A stretch of DNA of 8,298 bases from Prevotella sp. (lineage in GTDB: Bacteria; Bacteroidota; Bacteroidia; Bacteroidales; Dysgonomonadaceae), in the NCBI GenBank assembly GCA_031263965.1, contig JAISES010000214.1, forward strand, positions 1 through 8,298, in the 5' to 3' direction. Made by a program: the position numbers and the translations under genes. The notes under the pieces are model-generated. The model made no database searches. It saw only the letters and a program-made list of their open reading frames with translations, and was not told the origin of the DNA. Of this stretch, positions 1 through 5,840 are shown one piece after another (position 1 is the stretch's first letter; each line of letters starts with the position of its first letter).

Positions 1-1
1 T

Positions 2-904
2 TATGCAAAAAAAGAACTGGGACAATACATCCCGTCATCTACTCCTCAATGGATATATTATAAGGCAATGAATAATTTCGAGCTTACTAAAAGCAAAAGC
101 CTTGACCCAATGAGTGTAGAGTTTTCCAACAACGGTAAAAGAATATCTGTTTCTTATCCTAATAAAGAACTGGATTGGGATATACAAAAGAAACAAAGAC
201 AAAGAGAGCAAAAAGGCGAAATCCAAAATACAACAGGCGATCAGACTATTGAGTTTAAGGTGCTGGATAATAACGTAGGGTTGCTGAAAATCTACCATTT
301 CAATGATAAAGAATTCAACCGGAAGTTCGATGAAATCTATCCGTCAATTCTTTCCACAAATGGTCTTATCATTGATTTAAGAGATAATGGTGGGGGAAGT
401 TCCGGATATGCTGATTACATCTTGCGTCATTTGAGCAAAAGGCCGATCAAAACAATTAATTGGAGCAGCAGAATGTATATCCCAACTCATGTTTCGTGGG
501 GATATCCTGACGAATGGTATTCAATGGTCTCTGAAAATATGGAACCTGTAAACAATAAAGAAATATACATCAACCCTATCACGGTAATGGTAGATGCCGG
601 TACATTTTCGTCAGCAGAAGATTTCTGTGTAAAGTTCAGAGGTATGAAACGTGGTTCGATAATCGGAACTACAACGGGAGGTAGTACCGGAAATGGTGTT
701 CGTGTAACATTAATAGAAGGTGTTGCCTGGGCTAATATATGCTCAAGAAAAGTTATTGCTCCGGATGGAACTATTTTTGTTGGTGTAGGAGTGATTCCGG
801 ATATTGAAGTTCAGGACACTAAAGAAGCTTTTCTGGCAAATAAGGATATTATACTGGAAAAAGCAATGGGTGAAATAGACAAAGCGCTTCCAAATAAAAA
901 ATAG
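2..904 (+). CDS. S41-family (tail-specific protease-like) peptidase, 5' partial
   Basis: The reading frame is open from base 2, so the gene starts outside the window; the ATG at 68 is an internal Met. About 300 residues remain, ending at TAG 902-904. The C-terminal two thirds match the S41 (TSPc) protease fold. IDLRDNGGG, at about residues 124-132 of the visible part, is the conserved strand-turn of the family. AGTFSSAEDF, at about 199-208, matches the nucleophile region, with the first Ser of SS (codon 608-610) aligning with the catalytic Ser. The usual Lys of the Ser-Lys dyad, expected about 25 residues later in a GK motif, is absent: the sequence there is TTTGGSTGNG. This favours the tricorn/IRBP-like branch of S41, where a His located upstream, outside this window, helps catalysis. 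The protein ends with PDG, a GVGVIPDIEV segment and a short helix, as is common in S41 enzymes. Such proteins are normally exported in Bacteroidota, but the signal region is not visible. The substrate is unknown. Confidence 0.85.
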   Translation, partial: YAKKELGQYIPSSTPQWIYYKAMNNFELTKSKSLDPMSVEFSNNGKRISVSYPNKELDWDIQKKQRQREQKGEIQNTTGDQTIEFKVLDNNVGLLKIYHFNDKEFNRKFDEIYPSILSTNGLIIDLRDNGGGSSGYADYILRHLSKRPIKTINWSSRMYIPTHVSWGYPDEWYSMVSENMEPVNNKEIYINPITVMVDAGTFSSAEDFCVKFRGMKRGSIIGTTTGGSTGNGVRVTLIEGVAWANICSRKVIAPDGTIFVGVGVIPDIEVQDTKEAFLANKDIILEKAMGEIDKALPNKK

Positions 905-911
905 GACAATA

Positions 912-960
912 AAAAAACTGTTTAAATTTTAGCGAAAATTATTATTATAGGATTAGAAAA
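912..960 (+). repeat. Half copy of a dispersed AT-rich repeat (same family as 5555-5840)
   Basis: It begins 8 bases after the stop codon of the S41 peptidase gene. Bases 912-938 are a perfect 27-bp inverted match to 5814-5840, with core AAACTGTTTAAATTTTA followed by GCGAAAA. Bases 940-960 are a perfect 21-bp inverted match to 5607-5627. In the other copy these two blocks are separated by 186 bp (5628-5813), but here by a single base. The part corresponding to 5555-5606 is missing and is replaced by the inverted-repeat element that begins at 958. It looks like a truncated, MITE-like intergenic repeat. No coding potential is seen. Confidence 0.75.
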
Positions 961-1114
961 GAGGGTGTGTCAAAAGTAATTTTTATTTTCTTTTTGTCAT
1001 GTTGAACGGAGTGAAACATCCCGTGTCCGGAGAGTCGAGATTCTTCATTGCATTCAGAATGACAAAGAGAGTAACACTTTGATAGTGTAGTTTTACTTTT
1101 GACACATCCTCTTT
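958..1114. repeat. 157-bp non-coding element with 22-bp terminal inverted repeats
   Basis: Bases 958-979 and 1093-1114 are inverted repeats of 22 bp with one mismatch (core TGTGTCAAAAGTAA). Nested inside is a second inverted pair, 993-1000 (TTTGTCAT) and 1059-1066 (ATGACAAA). This pair extends with mismatches through 1006 and from 1053, so the two inner halves (gtcatgttgaacggagtga and, on the other strand, gtcattctgaatgcaatga) look like diverged copies of one motif. The element fills the gap between two convergent genes, the S41 peptidase (+) and oligopeptidase B (-), and ends 7 bases before the stop codon of the latter. Its transcript would fold into a long hairpin from either strand, so it may stop transcription in both directions. 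It resembles the short non-autonomous palindromic repeats common in Bacteroidota intergenic DNA; that family assignment is inference. Confidence 0.75.
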
Positions 1115-1121
1115 CAATATA

Positions 1122-3263
1122 TCATTTATCTATCCCTTCCAAGCCCAGCAGGAAAGCATAATCGAGAGCAATATCTTTCAGATAATCGAACCTTCCGCTG
1201 GCACCTCCGTGACCGAACTCCATATTGGTTTTCAATAGGAGGATATTATCACCGGTTTTCATTTCCCTTAGTTTGGCCACCCATTTGGCCGGTTCGAAAT
1301 ACTGCACCTGGCTATCGTGTAAACCGGTAGAAACCAGTATATTCGGGTAAGCTTTTTTCTCTACGTTTTCGTATGGGCTATAGCTCTTCATATAGAAATA
1401 AGCGTCCTTGTCCTTCGGATTGCCCCATTCGTCAAACTCGTTTGTTGTCAATGGAATGCTCTCATCCAACATCGTGTTTACCACATCCACAAACGGAACA
1501 TCGGCAATAACTCCATGCCACAGATCGGGGCGCATATTCACAATTGCACCCACAAGCAAGCCTCCGGCGCTGGCGCCCTCAGCATACAAGTGTTCTTTGC
1601 TGGTATATTTTTCTTTGATAAGGAACTCACCGCAATCGATAAAGTCGGTGAATGTGTTGATCTTCTTTTGCAACTTTCCGTCCTCATACCAATGACGCCC
1701 CATTTCCTGACCGCCGCGTATATGGGCAATTGCATAGACAAAACCCCTGTTCAACAGGCTAAGGCGACTGCTGCTGAAGCCTGCATCCATACTTGAGCCA
1801 TAACTCCCATAGCCGTACAGGAGCAACGGTGACGAACCGTCATCCTTTTTCAGCCCTTTTTTATACACCAGCGAGACCGGTACGCGTGTTCCGTCTTTTG
1901 CCGTGGCGTAAAGCCTTTCGGTCTGATAATCCTCCTTGTTGTAGCCGCCTACTATTTCCTGCTGCTTCTTCAACGTCTTTTCATGCGATACCATATTGTA
2001 ATCGAATGTAGAAGACGGAGTAGTCATCGAGGTATAGCCATAACGCACGATATTGGTGTCGTACTCCGGATTGGAGGAAGTATATGCCGTATAGGCAGGT
2101 TCACCGAAATCGATATAATGTTCGCTTCCGTCTTTCAACTGACGAACGCGTAATTGCACCAATCCTTCCTTACGTTCTTCGATAACAATAAAGCCGTTGA
2201 ATTCATCGATGCTTTCTATCAAAACGTCGGCGCGATGCGGAATGTATTCTTTCCAGTTTTCCACTCCGGTTTTATCCAACGGACATTCCATGATCCGGAA
2301 ATTCCGCGCATCCTTATTTGTCAGGATCAGAAATTTATCTTCCAACGGGGTAATATCATACAGTACGTCTTTTATCCGGGGTTGGAAAGACTTAAAGGCA
2401 GATGCCGGTTTACCGGCTTCGATAAAGAAAGTTTCGGAAGACATCGTTGCCTGCGACTGAATGAAGATATACTTCTTATTCTTCGTTTTGCCGACACCTA
2501 TATAATTGCTTTTATCTTTTTCTTCGTATACCGTAACATCCGATACAGGATCAGCGCCCAGCACATGGCGTTTGATTTTTTCGGAAAGCAATGTCACCGG
2601 ATTTTTAGAAGTGTAAAACACGGTTTTGTTATCGGCTGCCCATACAGAACCTCCACTCGTATTCGGAATCGTTTCTTTATAAATTTCACCGGTTTCCAGA
2701 TTTTTGAAATAGATGGTGTACTGCCTGCGGCTCACTTCGTCTACACCGTATGCCATCAGTTTATTGTCGTCGCTGAACGACACGCCTCCAATATTGTAAT
2801 AAGAATGACCTTCGGCCATCTTGTCTACATCGAGGAGTATTTCTTCGGCAGCATCGAGGCTGCCCTTTTTCCTGCAATATTTGTGATACTCTTTACCCTC
2901 TTCGGTACGTGTATAATAGAAATACCCGTTGCGGAACACAGGCACGCTTTCATCTTTTTCTTTTATCCTGTTTTTCATTTCGGTAAACAGGTTGTTCCGG
3001 AACTCTGCCGTGCTGCCCATGACAGTATCAAGGTAAGCGTTTTCGGCTTTCAGGTAGTTTATTACTTGGGTACTATCGGGGCCTTTACCAAAATAGTCAT
3101 ACATCCAATAATAGTTATCGACAACAGTATCTCCGTGGATAATGCGTACATGCTCTTTCTTTTCGGCAACGGGAGCAGTTGCCTTTTGGAATATACTCTT
3201 ATTGTTTGTTGTACACGCCATAAATAAAAACAGATTTAATATGTAAATTATAGACTTTTTCAT
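1122..3263 (-). CDS. ptrB: Oligopeptidase B-like S9A serine peptidase, probable lipoprotein
   Basis: The product is 713 residues, a normal length for oligopeptidase B, which cleaves short peptides after basic residues. The N-terminal two thirds form the beta-propeller and the last ~230 residues the alpha/beta-hydrolase domain. Visible landmarks, numbered from the chosen Met: YGYGSYG at about 483-489, RGGQEMGRHWYEDGK at about 516-530, GASAGG with nucleophile Ser565, LHDSQVQYFEPAKW with Asp650, and EFGHGGASGRF with His685. The spacing of the triad equals that of the E. coli enzyme (S532, D617, H652, recalled). Glu609 and Asp611 lie where E. coli has E576/E578, which bind the basic P1 side chain. 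The start at 3263 is preferred because it gives Met-Lys-Lys, a hydrophobic stretch and Cys17 (FMAC), which looks like a lipoprotein signal. The frame stays open to an ATG at 3356, but that start would bury the signal sequence and lie inside a hairpin. The gene lies 114 bases downstream of the DUF4252 operon and may have its own promoter. Confidence 0.93.
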   Translation of the reverse strand: MKKSIIYILNLFLFMACTTNNKSIFQKATAPVAEKKEHVRIIHGDTVVDNYYWMYDYFGKGPDSTQVINYLKAENAYLDTVMGSTAEFRNNLFTEMKNRIKEKDESVPVFRNGYFYYTRTEEGKEYHKYCRKKGSLDAAEEILLDVDKMAEGHSYYNIGGVSFSDDNKLMAYGVDEVSRRQYTIYFKNLETGEIYKETIPNTSGGSVWAADNKTVFYTSKNPVTLLSEKIKRHVLGADPVSDVTVYEEKDKSNYIGVGKTKNKKYIFIQSQATMSSETFFIEAGKPASAFKSFQPRIKDVLYDITPLEDKFLILTNKDARNFRIMECPLDKTGVENWKEYIPHRADVLIESIDEFNGFIVIEERKEGLVQLRVRQLKDGSEHYIDFGEPAYTAYTSSNPEYDTNIVRYGYTSMTTPSSTFDYNMVSHEKTLKKQQEIVGGYNKEDYQTERLYATAKDGTRVPVSLVYKKGLKKDDGSSPLLLYGYGSYGSSMDAGFSSSRLSLLNRGFVYAIAHIRGGQEMGRHWYEDGKLQKKINTFTDFIDCGEFLIKEKYTSKEHLYAEGASAGGLLVGAIVNMRPDLWHGVIADVPFVDVVNTMLDESIPLTTNEFDEWGNPKDKDAYFYMKSYSPYENVEKKAYPNILVSTGLHDSQVQYFEPAKWVAKLREMKTGDNILLLKTNMEFGHGGASGRFDYLKDIALDYAFLLGLEGIDK

Positions 3264-3286
3264 AAGTTTCAGAAATTTAATTCTAT

Positions 3287-3294
3287 CAAAAGTA
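3287..3294 (-). promoter_or_regulatory. Candidate -7 promoter box for the oligopeptidase B gene
   Basis: On the minus strand this reads TACTTTTG, an exact match to the Bacteroidota primary sigma -7 consensus TAnnTTTG. It lies 23 bases upstream of the ATG at 3263, leaving a short leader. No convincing TTG -33 element is seen at the usual spacing, so the call rests on one short motif. If real, it also supports the start at 3263 over the longer frame from 3356. Confidence 0.4.
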
Positions 3295-3337
3295 ACCGGA
3301 TCACACTGATTGTCATTGCGGACTTGACAAAGAGCTC

Positions 3338-3361
3338 CAGATATGGTATCCGCCATATCTG
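3338..3361 (-). terminator. Hairpin after the DUF4252 operon, possible weak terminator
   Basis: CAGATATGG (3338-3346) and CCATATCTG (3353-3361) form a perfect 9-bp stem with a 6-base loop. The hairpin starts 17 bases after the stop codon of the last DUF4252 gene, in the direction of transcription. No clear T-run follows on the minus strand, so it is either a weak terminator, an RNA-stabilising 3' hairpin, or chance. It would separate the ECF operon from the oligopeptidase gene. Confidence 0.4.
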
Positions 3362-3377
3362 AAACCCCATAGAACTT

Positions 3378-3845
3378 TTACTTTTTGTCGCCCATCACGC
3401 CTTGTATATCTTCCATCGTAAACGTTCCTACAATGCGGATTATAGTACATTCGTCCGGATCGTTCACAACCATTATAAGGTCTTTGAAGTTGTCTCCTTT
3501 GTTTCTTTTGGCATAAAAAGTGGTCTGATCGCCTTTATCCTTTACGGTCATCAGCACTTCGAACGACTTATCTGTTGCAATCTTACCGGCTTCGGCTTTC
3601 ATCAGCGCCGCCGCATTTTTGTTTTCGCTGGAGTATATCTCCATCCTTTCCAATTTGTTGGACAAGCTTTTAATATTAGCTCCACCCATATCCATATTTC
3701 CGGCCATAGAGAGAAGCGCCTTAGAAATGGAGACCGTAGAGATATCGTTGTTCTTCGAAAACTTGTCGAACATCTGGTCTTGAGCCTGAACGGTAATTGT
3801 ACCGGTCATAATGGCCATCGCTATTAGTAATGCTTTTAATTTCAT
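3378..3845 (-). CDS. DUF4252 exported protein A (last gene of the ECF operon)
   Basis: The product is 155 residues, a small exported protein of the DUF4252 type. It has a clear Sec signal peptide (Lys at 2 and 4, hydrophobic core, likely cleavage after VQA at about residue 21). The mature protein begins QDQMFDKFSKNNDISTVSIS, which fits the family's opening of a short helix followed by a V-S-IS motif. It ends with a hydrophobic strand and the segment GTFTMEDIQGVM. The same GxFTxED pattern closes the paralogue encoded at 4917-5399. DUF4252 proteins have no established biochemical activity, but are often encoded beside ECF sigma/anti-sigma pairs in Bacteroidota. Its start codon overlaps the stop of the anti-sigma gene by 4 bases (ATGA), which indicates translational coupling. 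A role as periplasmic effector or sensor partner is inference. Confidence 0.85.
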   Translation of the reverse strand: MKLKALLIAMAIMTGTITVQAQDQMFDKFSKNNDISTVSISKALLSMAGNMDMGGANIKSLSNKLERMEIYSSENKNAAALMKAEAGKIATDKSFEVLMTVKDKGDQTTFYAKRNKGDNFKDLIMVVNDPDECTIIRIVGTFTMEDIQGVMGDKK

Positions 3846-4423
3846 GATTCTTTGTCTTTTTTTCGATTGAATGATTTATTTAGTACTTCATTAGTTTTTT
3901 CGATGTTGGACGAAACAACAGCCAGTTGATTCACCCCCTTGTTAAACTTAGCGGACAGTAGTATAAGCGCCTCCTTGGCTTCCTTTACCGCTTGTTTGTC
4001 GGCTTCCGGCATTTCCGGCTCATCGGGTTGCTGCTGTGCTATCGCAGGCTCATCGGGGATTACTGCCGCCGGTTTATTGAAAAATATTCCTGCCGATACC
4101 AATATGGCCACGCCTGCTACCGCACTGGCGATCCATGTCCACATTATCCTGCGATTATCCTGCGGTTTCAGTTCCACTTTTTGCGCCTCTTTACTCTCAT
4201 CTCCGGCTAGCCCGTCTATCAGGCTGTTCATCTCCGATTCCAAAGATAAAGGCACATCCACCGGCTCTGCCTCATACATGGCCAGAAATATTTTTTGTTC
4301 ATCCTTCAGCTCTTCCGCCACTTCCTCTCCTCTGAAGTAATCCATCAAAATACGGTCTTCACCGGCACTGGTCTCCCCGTTGTAGAAGGCTTCGAGTAAT
4401 ATTTTTATATCATTTGTTTTCAT
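3842..4423 (-). CDS. Single-pass membrane anti-sigma factor (probable)
   Basis: The product is 193 residues and sits directly after the ECF sigma gene with a 4-base ATGA overlap, the usual place for a cognate anti-sigma factor. Residues 1-92 are acidic, helical and presumably cytoplasmic, where they would bind the sigma factor. One transmembrane helix spans about 94-115 (MWTWIASAVAGVAILVSAGI). A Pro/Glu-rich linker (about 118-142) follows, then a helical, possibly coiled-coil, tail (about 144-187) that would lie in the periplasm. The protein contains no Cys, so it is not a zinc-binding (HxxxCxxC) anti-sigma factor, and it shows no FecR-like domain. I assign the role from position and topology; the sequence itself carries no motif that proves it. 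Confidence 0.75.
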   Translation of the reverse strand: MKTNDIKILLEAFYNGETSAGEDRILMDYFRGEEVAEELKDEQKIFLAMYEAEPVDVPLSLESEMNSLIDGLAGDESKEAQKVELKPQDNRRIMWTWIASAVAGVAILVSAGIFFNKPAAVIPDEPAIAQQQPDEPEMPEADKQAVKEAKEALILLSAKFNKGVNQLAVVSSNIEKTNEVLNKSFNRKKDKES

Positions 4424-4917
4424 CGCTGTCCGATTTTAATATATTGTTCCCTGATTGTTTTCCGGGCCCTTGATAATATAACCCTTATATTTCCCGCACT
4501 CAGTCCTGTTGCCTGCTCGATTTCCTCATCCGTATATTCGTCCCAATGTTTCATCATCATCACCTGCCGTTGCTGATCCGGTAATTTGTTTATCAGGTAC
4601 TTTACCTTTTCGGCTTCATCTTGCAGTTCTATTTGTTTCGACAAGGAAGCCGTTTCGGGCATATCCGTGTCATAGTTCGTATAACGGTCATTCTTTGTTT
4701 TTCGCAAATGGTCGAGGCTCGTGTTTCGTAAGATGACAATAGCGAAAGCTTCGGTATTATCTACGTTTTCCATCTCGTCACGCTTGTTCCAAAGCTTAAT
4801 GAATGTATCTTGCACTATGTCTTCGGCGCCGGCGGCATCCTGTACTATACGGTAAGCTATTCTGTATAATTTCTGATGATATGGGATGAATACTCTTTTA
4901 AAAGTCTCCGCATCCAT
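4420..4917 (-). CDS. ECF-type RNA polymerase sigma-70 factor
   Basis: At 165 residues it has the normal size of an ECF sigma factor, with only regions 2 and 4. Region 2 covers about residues 8-76 and includes AEDIVQDTFIKLW (31-43), the core-binding helix, and the -10-recognition part ending LRNTSLDHLRK. Region 4 covers about 103-158, with LPDQQRQVMMMK and the helix-turn-helix TDEEIEQATGLS followed by AGNIRVILSRARKTIRE, which contacts the -35 element. The ATG at 4917 shares one base with the stop of the upstream DUF4252 gene (TGATG), and the stop overlaps the anti-sigma start, so all are coupled. It probably directs transcription from the ECF-like promoter at 5451-5480, controlling its own operon. 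The inducing signal cannot be read from the sequence. Confidence 0.95.
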   Translation of the reverse strand: MDAETFKRVFIPYHQKLYRIAYRIVQDAAGAEDIVQDTFIKLWNKRDEMENVDNTEAFAIVILRNTSLDHLRKTKNDRYTNYDTDMPETASLSKQIELQDEAEKVKYLINKLPDQQRQVMMMKHWDEYTDEEIEQATGLSAGNIRVILSRARKTIREQYIKIGQR

Positions 4918-5399
4918 CAGTCATTATCTTTTTGCTGTTCCTTAACGATGTCCGCCAAATCCTCTGTTGTAAATTTTCCGCTCAACTTCACAAAAACCAC
5001 AGCATTGCCACCGGCTACGTAGATGTAAACATCTTTATTGTTATCCGCACCCTTGCCCGACAAGATAGAAACCCTGTTGTTGTCCTTTTTCACTGTTACC
5101 AGCGGCTCGTAAATACCGCTTGTTTCAGCCTCGGTTATTCCTTCCTGAATCTTGTCATTTACATCTTGAGGGCAATTTTGTACCATAACGGCCACCACAG
5201 AGTCCGCTTTGCTCATAAAAGCAGGCATTTTTTCTTTTTGCGATTCGGGTATCGATTGGCTCAACATACCCCTATCCATTACTTGCCTTTGCGCGCTTTC
5301 TACTTTCGCCAGTTCGTCCATCAACTTGCTCAAATCCTGAGCCATAACTGCTTGTCCAAAGGCTAATACGAATACCAGAGAGAGAATAATTCTTTTCAT
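4917..5399 (-). CDS. DUF4252-like exported protein B (first gene of the ECF operon)
   Basis: The product is 160 residues with a strong Sec signal peptide (MKRIILSLVFVLAFGQAVMA, cleavage likely after residue 20). The mature part begins with a charged helix (QDLSKLMDELAKVESAQRQV) and ends with alternating strands: VSILSGK, VYIYVAGGNAVVFVKLSG, then KFTTEDLADIVKE. The ending matches that of the paralogue at 3378-3845, so I place it in the DUF4252 group. The two differ greatly in the middle. The frame is open to 5510, but that extension would precede the signal peptide and run through the promoter at 5451-5480, so the ATG at 5399 is chosen. Its stop and the sigma start share one base. Having this gene ahead of the sigma factor makes it the first product made when the operon is switched on. 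Confidence 0.8.
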   Translation of the reverse strand: MKRIILSLVFVLAFGQAVMAQDLSKLMDELAKVESAQRQVMDRGMLSQSIPESQKEKMPAFMSKADSVVAVMVQNCPQDVNDKIQEGITEAETSGIYEPLVTVKKDNNRVSILSGKGADNNKDVYIYVAGGNAVVFVKLSGKFTTEDLADIVKEQQKDND

Positions 5400-5450
5400 A
5401 ATGATTGTGATTGTGTTTACTTCTAATACCTTATTTATGCGTTCAATTAT

Positions 5451-5480
5451 TAAGACGGAACAACCTGAATATTTGTTACA
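5451..5480 (-). promoter_or_regulatory. ECF sigma-type promoter of the DUF4252/sigma/anti-sigma operon
   Basis: On the minus strand a -35-like TGTAACA (5480-5474) is followed after 16 bases by CGTCTTA (5457-5451). An AAC-containing -35 and a CGTC -10 with a 16-base gap are the hallmark of ECF-dependent promoters. The predicted transcript would start near 5445 and leave a leader of about 45 bases before the ATG at 5399. Since the operon's second gene is an ECF sigma factor, this is most simply its own autoregulated promoter. The motif is read by eye. Confidence 0.7.
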
Positions 5481-5554
5481 GTAAAAAAACAGAAGAAAGG
5501 CAGAAATCATATTATAACTCCTGTCTTTCTTAATTGTTTCACTATATTTTTTAG

Positions 5555-5840
5555 AAACTGTTTAAATTTTATAGCAGATTTTTTTTATAGGTATTTTCAG
5601 ATGGATTTTTCTAATCCTATAATAATAGAGTTTATATTTAATAGAATATTATCATATTAGTTTACAGGTATTCACAGTATATGTTTTTAACCACGGAGCC
5701 GCACAGAGTTTATTTTCACGGAGTTACACTGTCTACTCCGTGATTTTTCTACTCCGTGGTTAATTTGCTATAAATGACAGCTGTATACATTTATTCTATA
5801 TAATGTTTAATATTTTTCGCTAAAATTTAAACAGTTTTTT
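5555..5840. repeat. Composite MITE-like repeat with 17-bp terminal inverted repeats
   Basis: The terminal sequence AAACTGTTTAAATTTTA (5555-5571) is repeated perfectly in inverse at 5821-5837. The right end continues to 5840 as part of a 27-bp match to 912-938. Bases 5607-5627 match 940-960 in inverse. Compared with that copy, 5628-5813 (186 bp) is extra and carries nested palindromes, so an older short element (about 100 bp) appears to have received an insertion. There is no open reading frame of note and no transposase. The right end overlaps the stop codon of the OPT transporter gene (TTA at 5839-5841). The left end lies about 75 bases upstream of the ECF promoter, so the element fills most of the gene-free stretch 5400-5838. 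No reliable target-site duplication is seen. It could also act as the transporter's 3' UTR or terminator. Confidence 0.7.
5687..5763. repeat. Nested palindromic CACGGAG/CTCCGTG repeat
   Basis: An outer perfect 12-bp inverted repeat, TTAACCACGGAG (5687-5698) and CTCCGTGGTTAA (5752-5763), encloses an inner perfect 9-bp stem, TCACGGAGT (5716-5724) and ACTCCGTGA (5735-5743), with a 10-base loop. TCTACTCCGTG also occurs twice directly (5732-5742 and 5748-5758, 16 bases apart). From memory, similar ACCACGGAG-type repeats are scattered in many Bacteroidota genomes. It lies in the extra 186 bp of the composite element. A transcript of either strand would fold into a two-part hairpin, so it may terminate or stabilise the OPT transporter mRNA. 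Confidence 0.75.

Noticed and set aside
2154..3227. Long open frame on the plus strand (about 357 codons) opposite the oligopeptidase B gene
   Set aside because: It lies wholly antisense to a well-conserved enzyme, shows no recognisable domain, and its Phe/Ile/His-rich composition is that of a shadow frame.
3264..3356. Upstream extension of the oligopeptidase B gene to an ATG at 3356
   Set aside because: It would add 31 residues without similarity before the signal sequence and start inside a hairpin; the TAnnTTTG box at 3287-3294 also falls within it.
5400..5510. Upstream extension of the first operon gene to an ATG at 5510
   Set aside because: It would run through the ECF-type promoter and precede a clear signal peptide starting at 5399.
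5541..5560. Target-site duplication (TTTTTTA at 5547-5553 and 5835-5841) for the composite repeat
   Set aside because: It is low complexity, and the right copy overlaps the terminal repeat, so it cannot be told from chance.
5687..5763. Possible CRISPR-like array from repeated CTCCGTG/CACGGAG units
   Set aside because: The units are short, alternate in orientation and lack equal-length spacers; they form nested palindromes instead.
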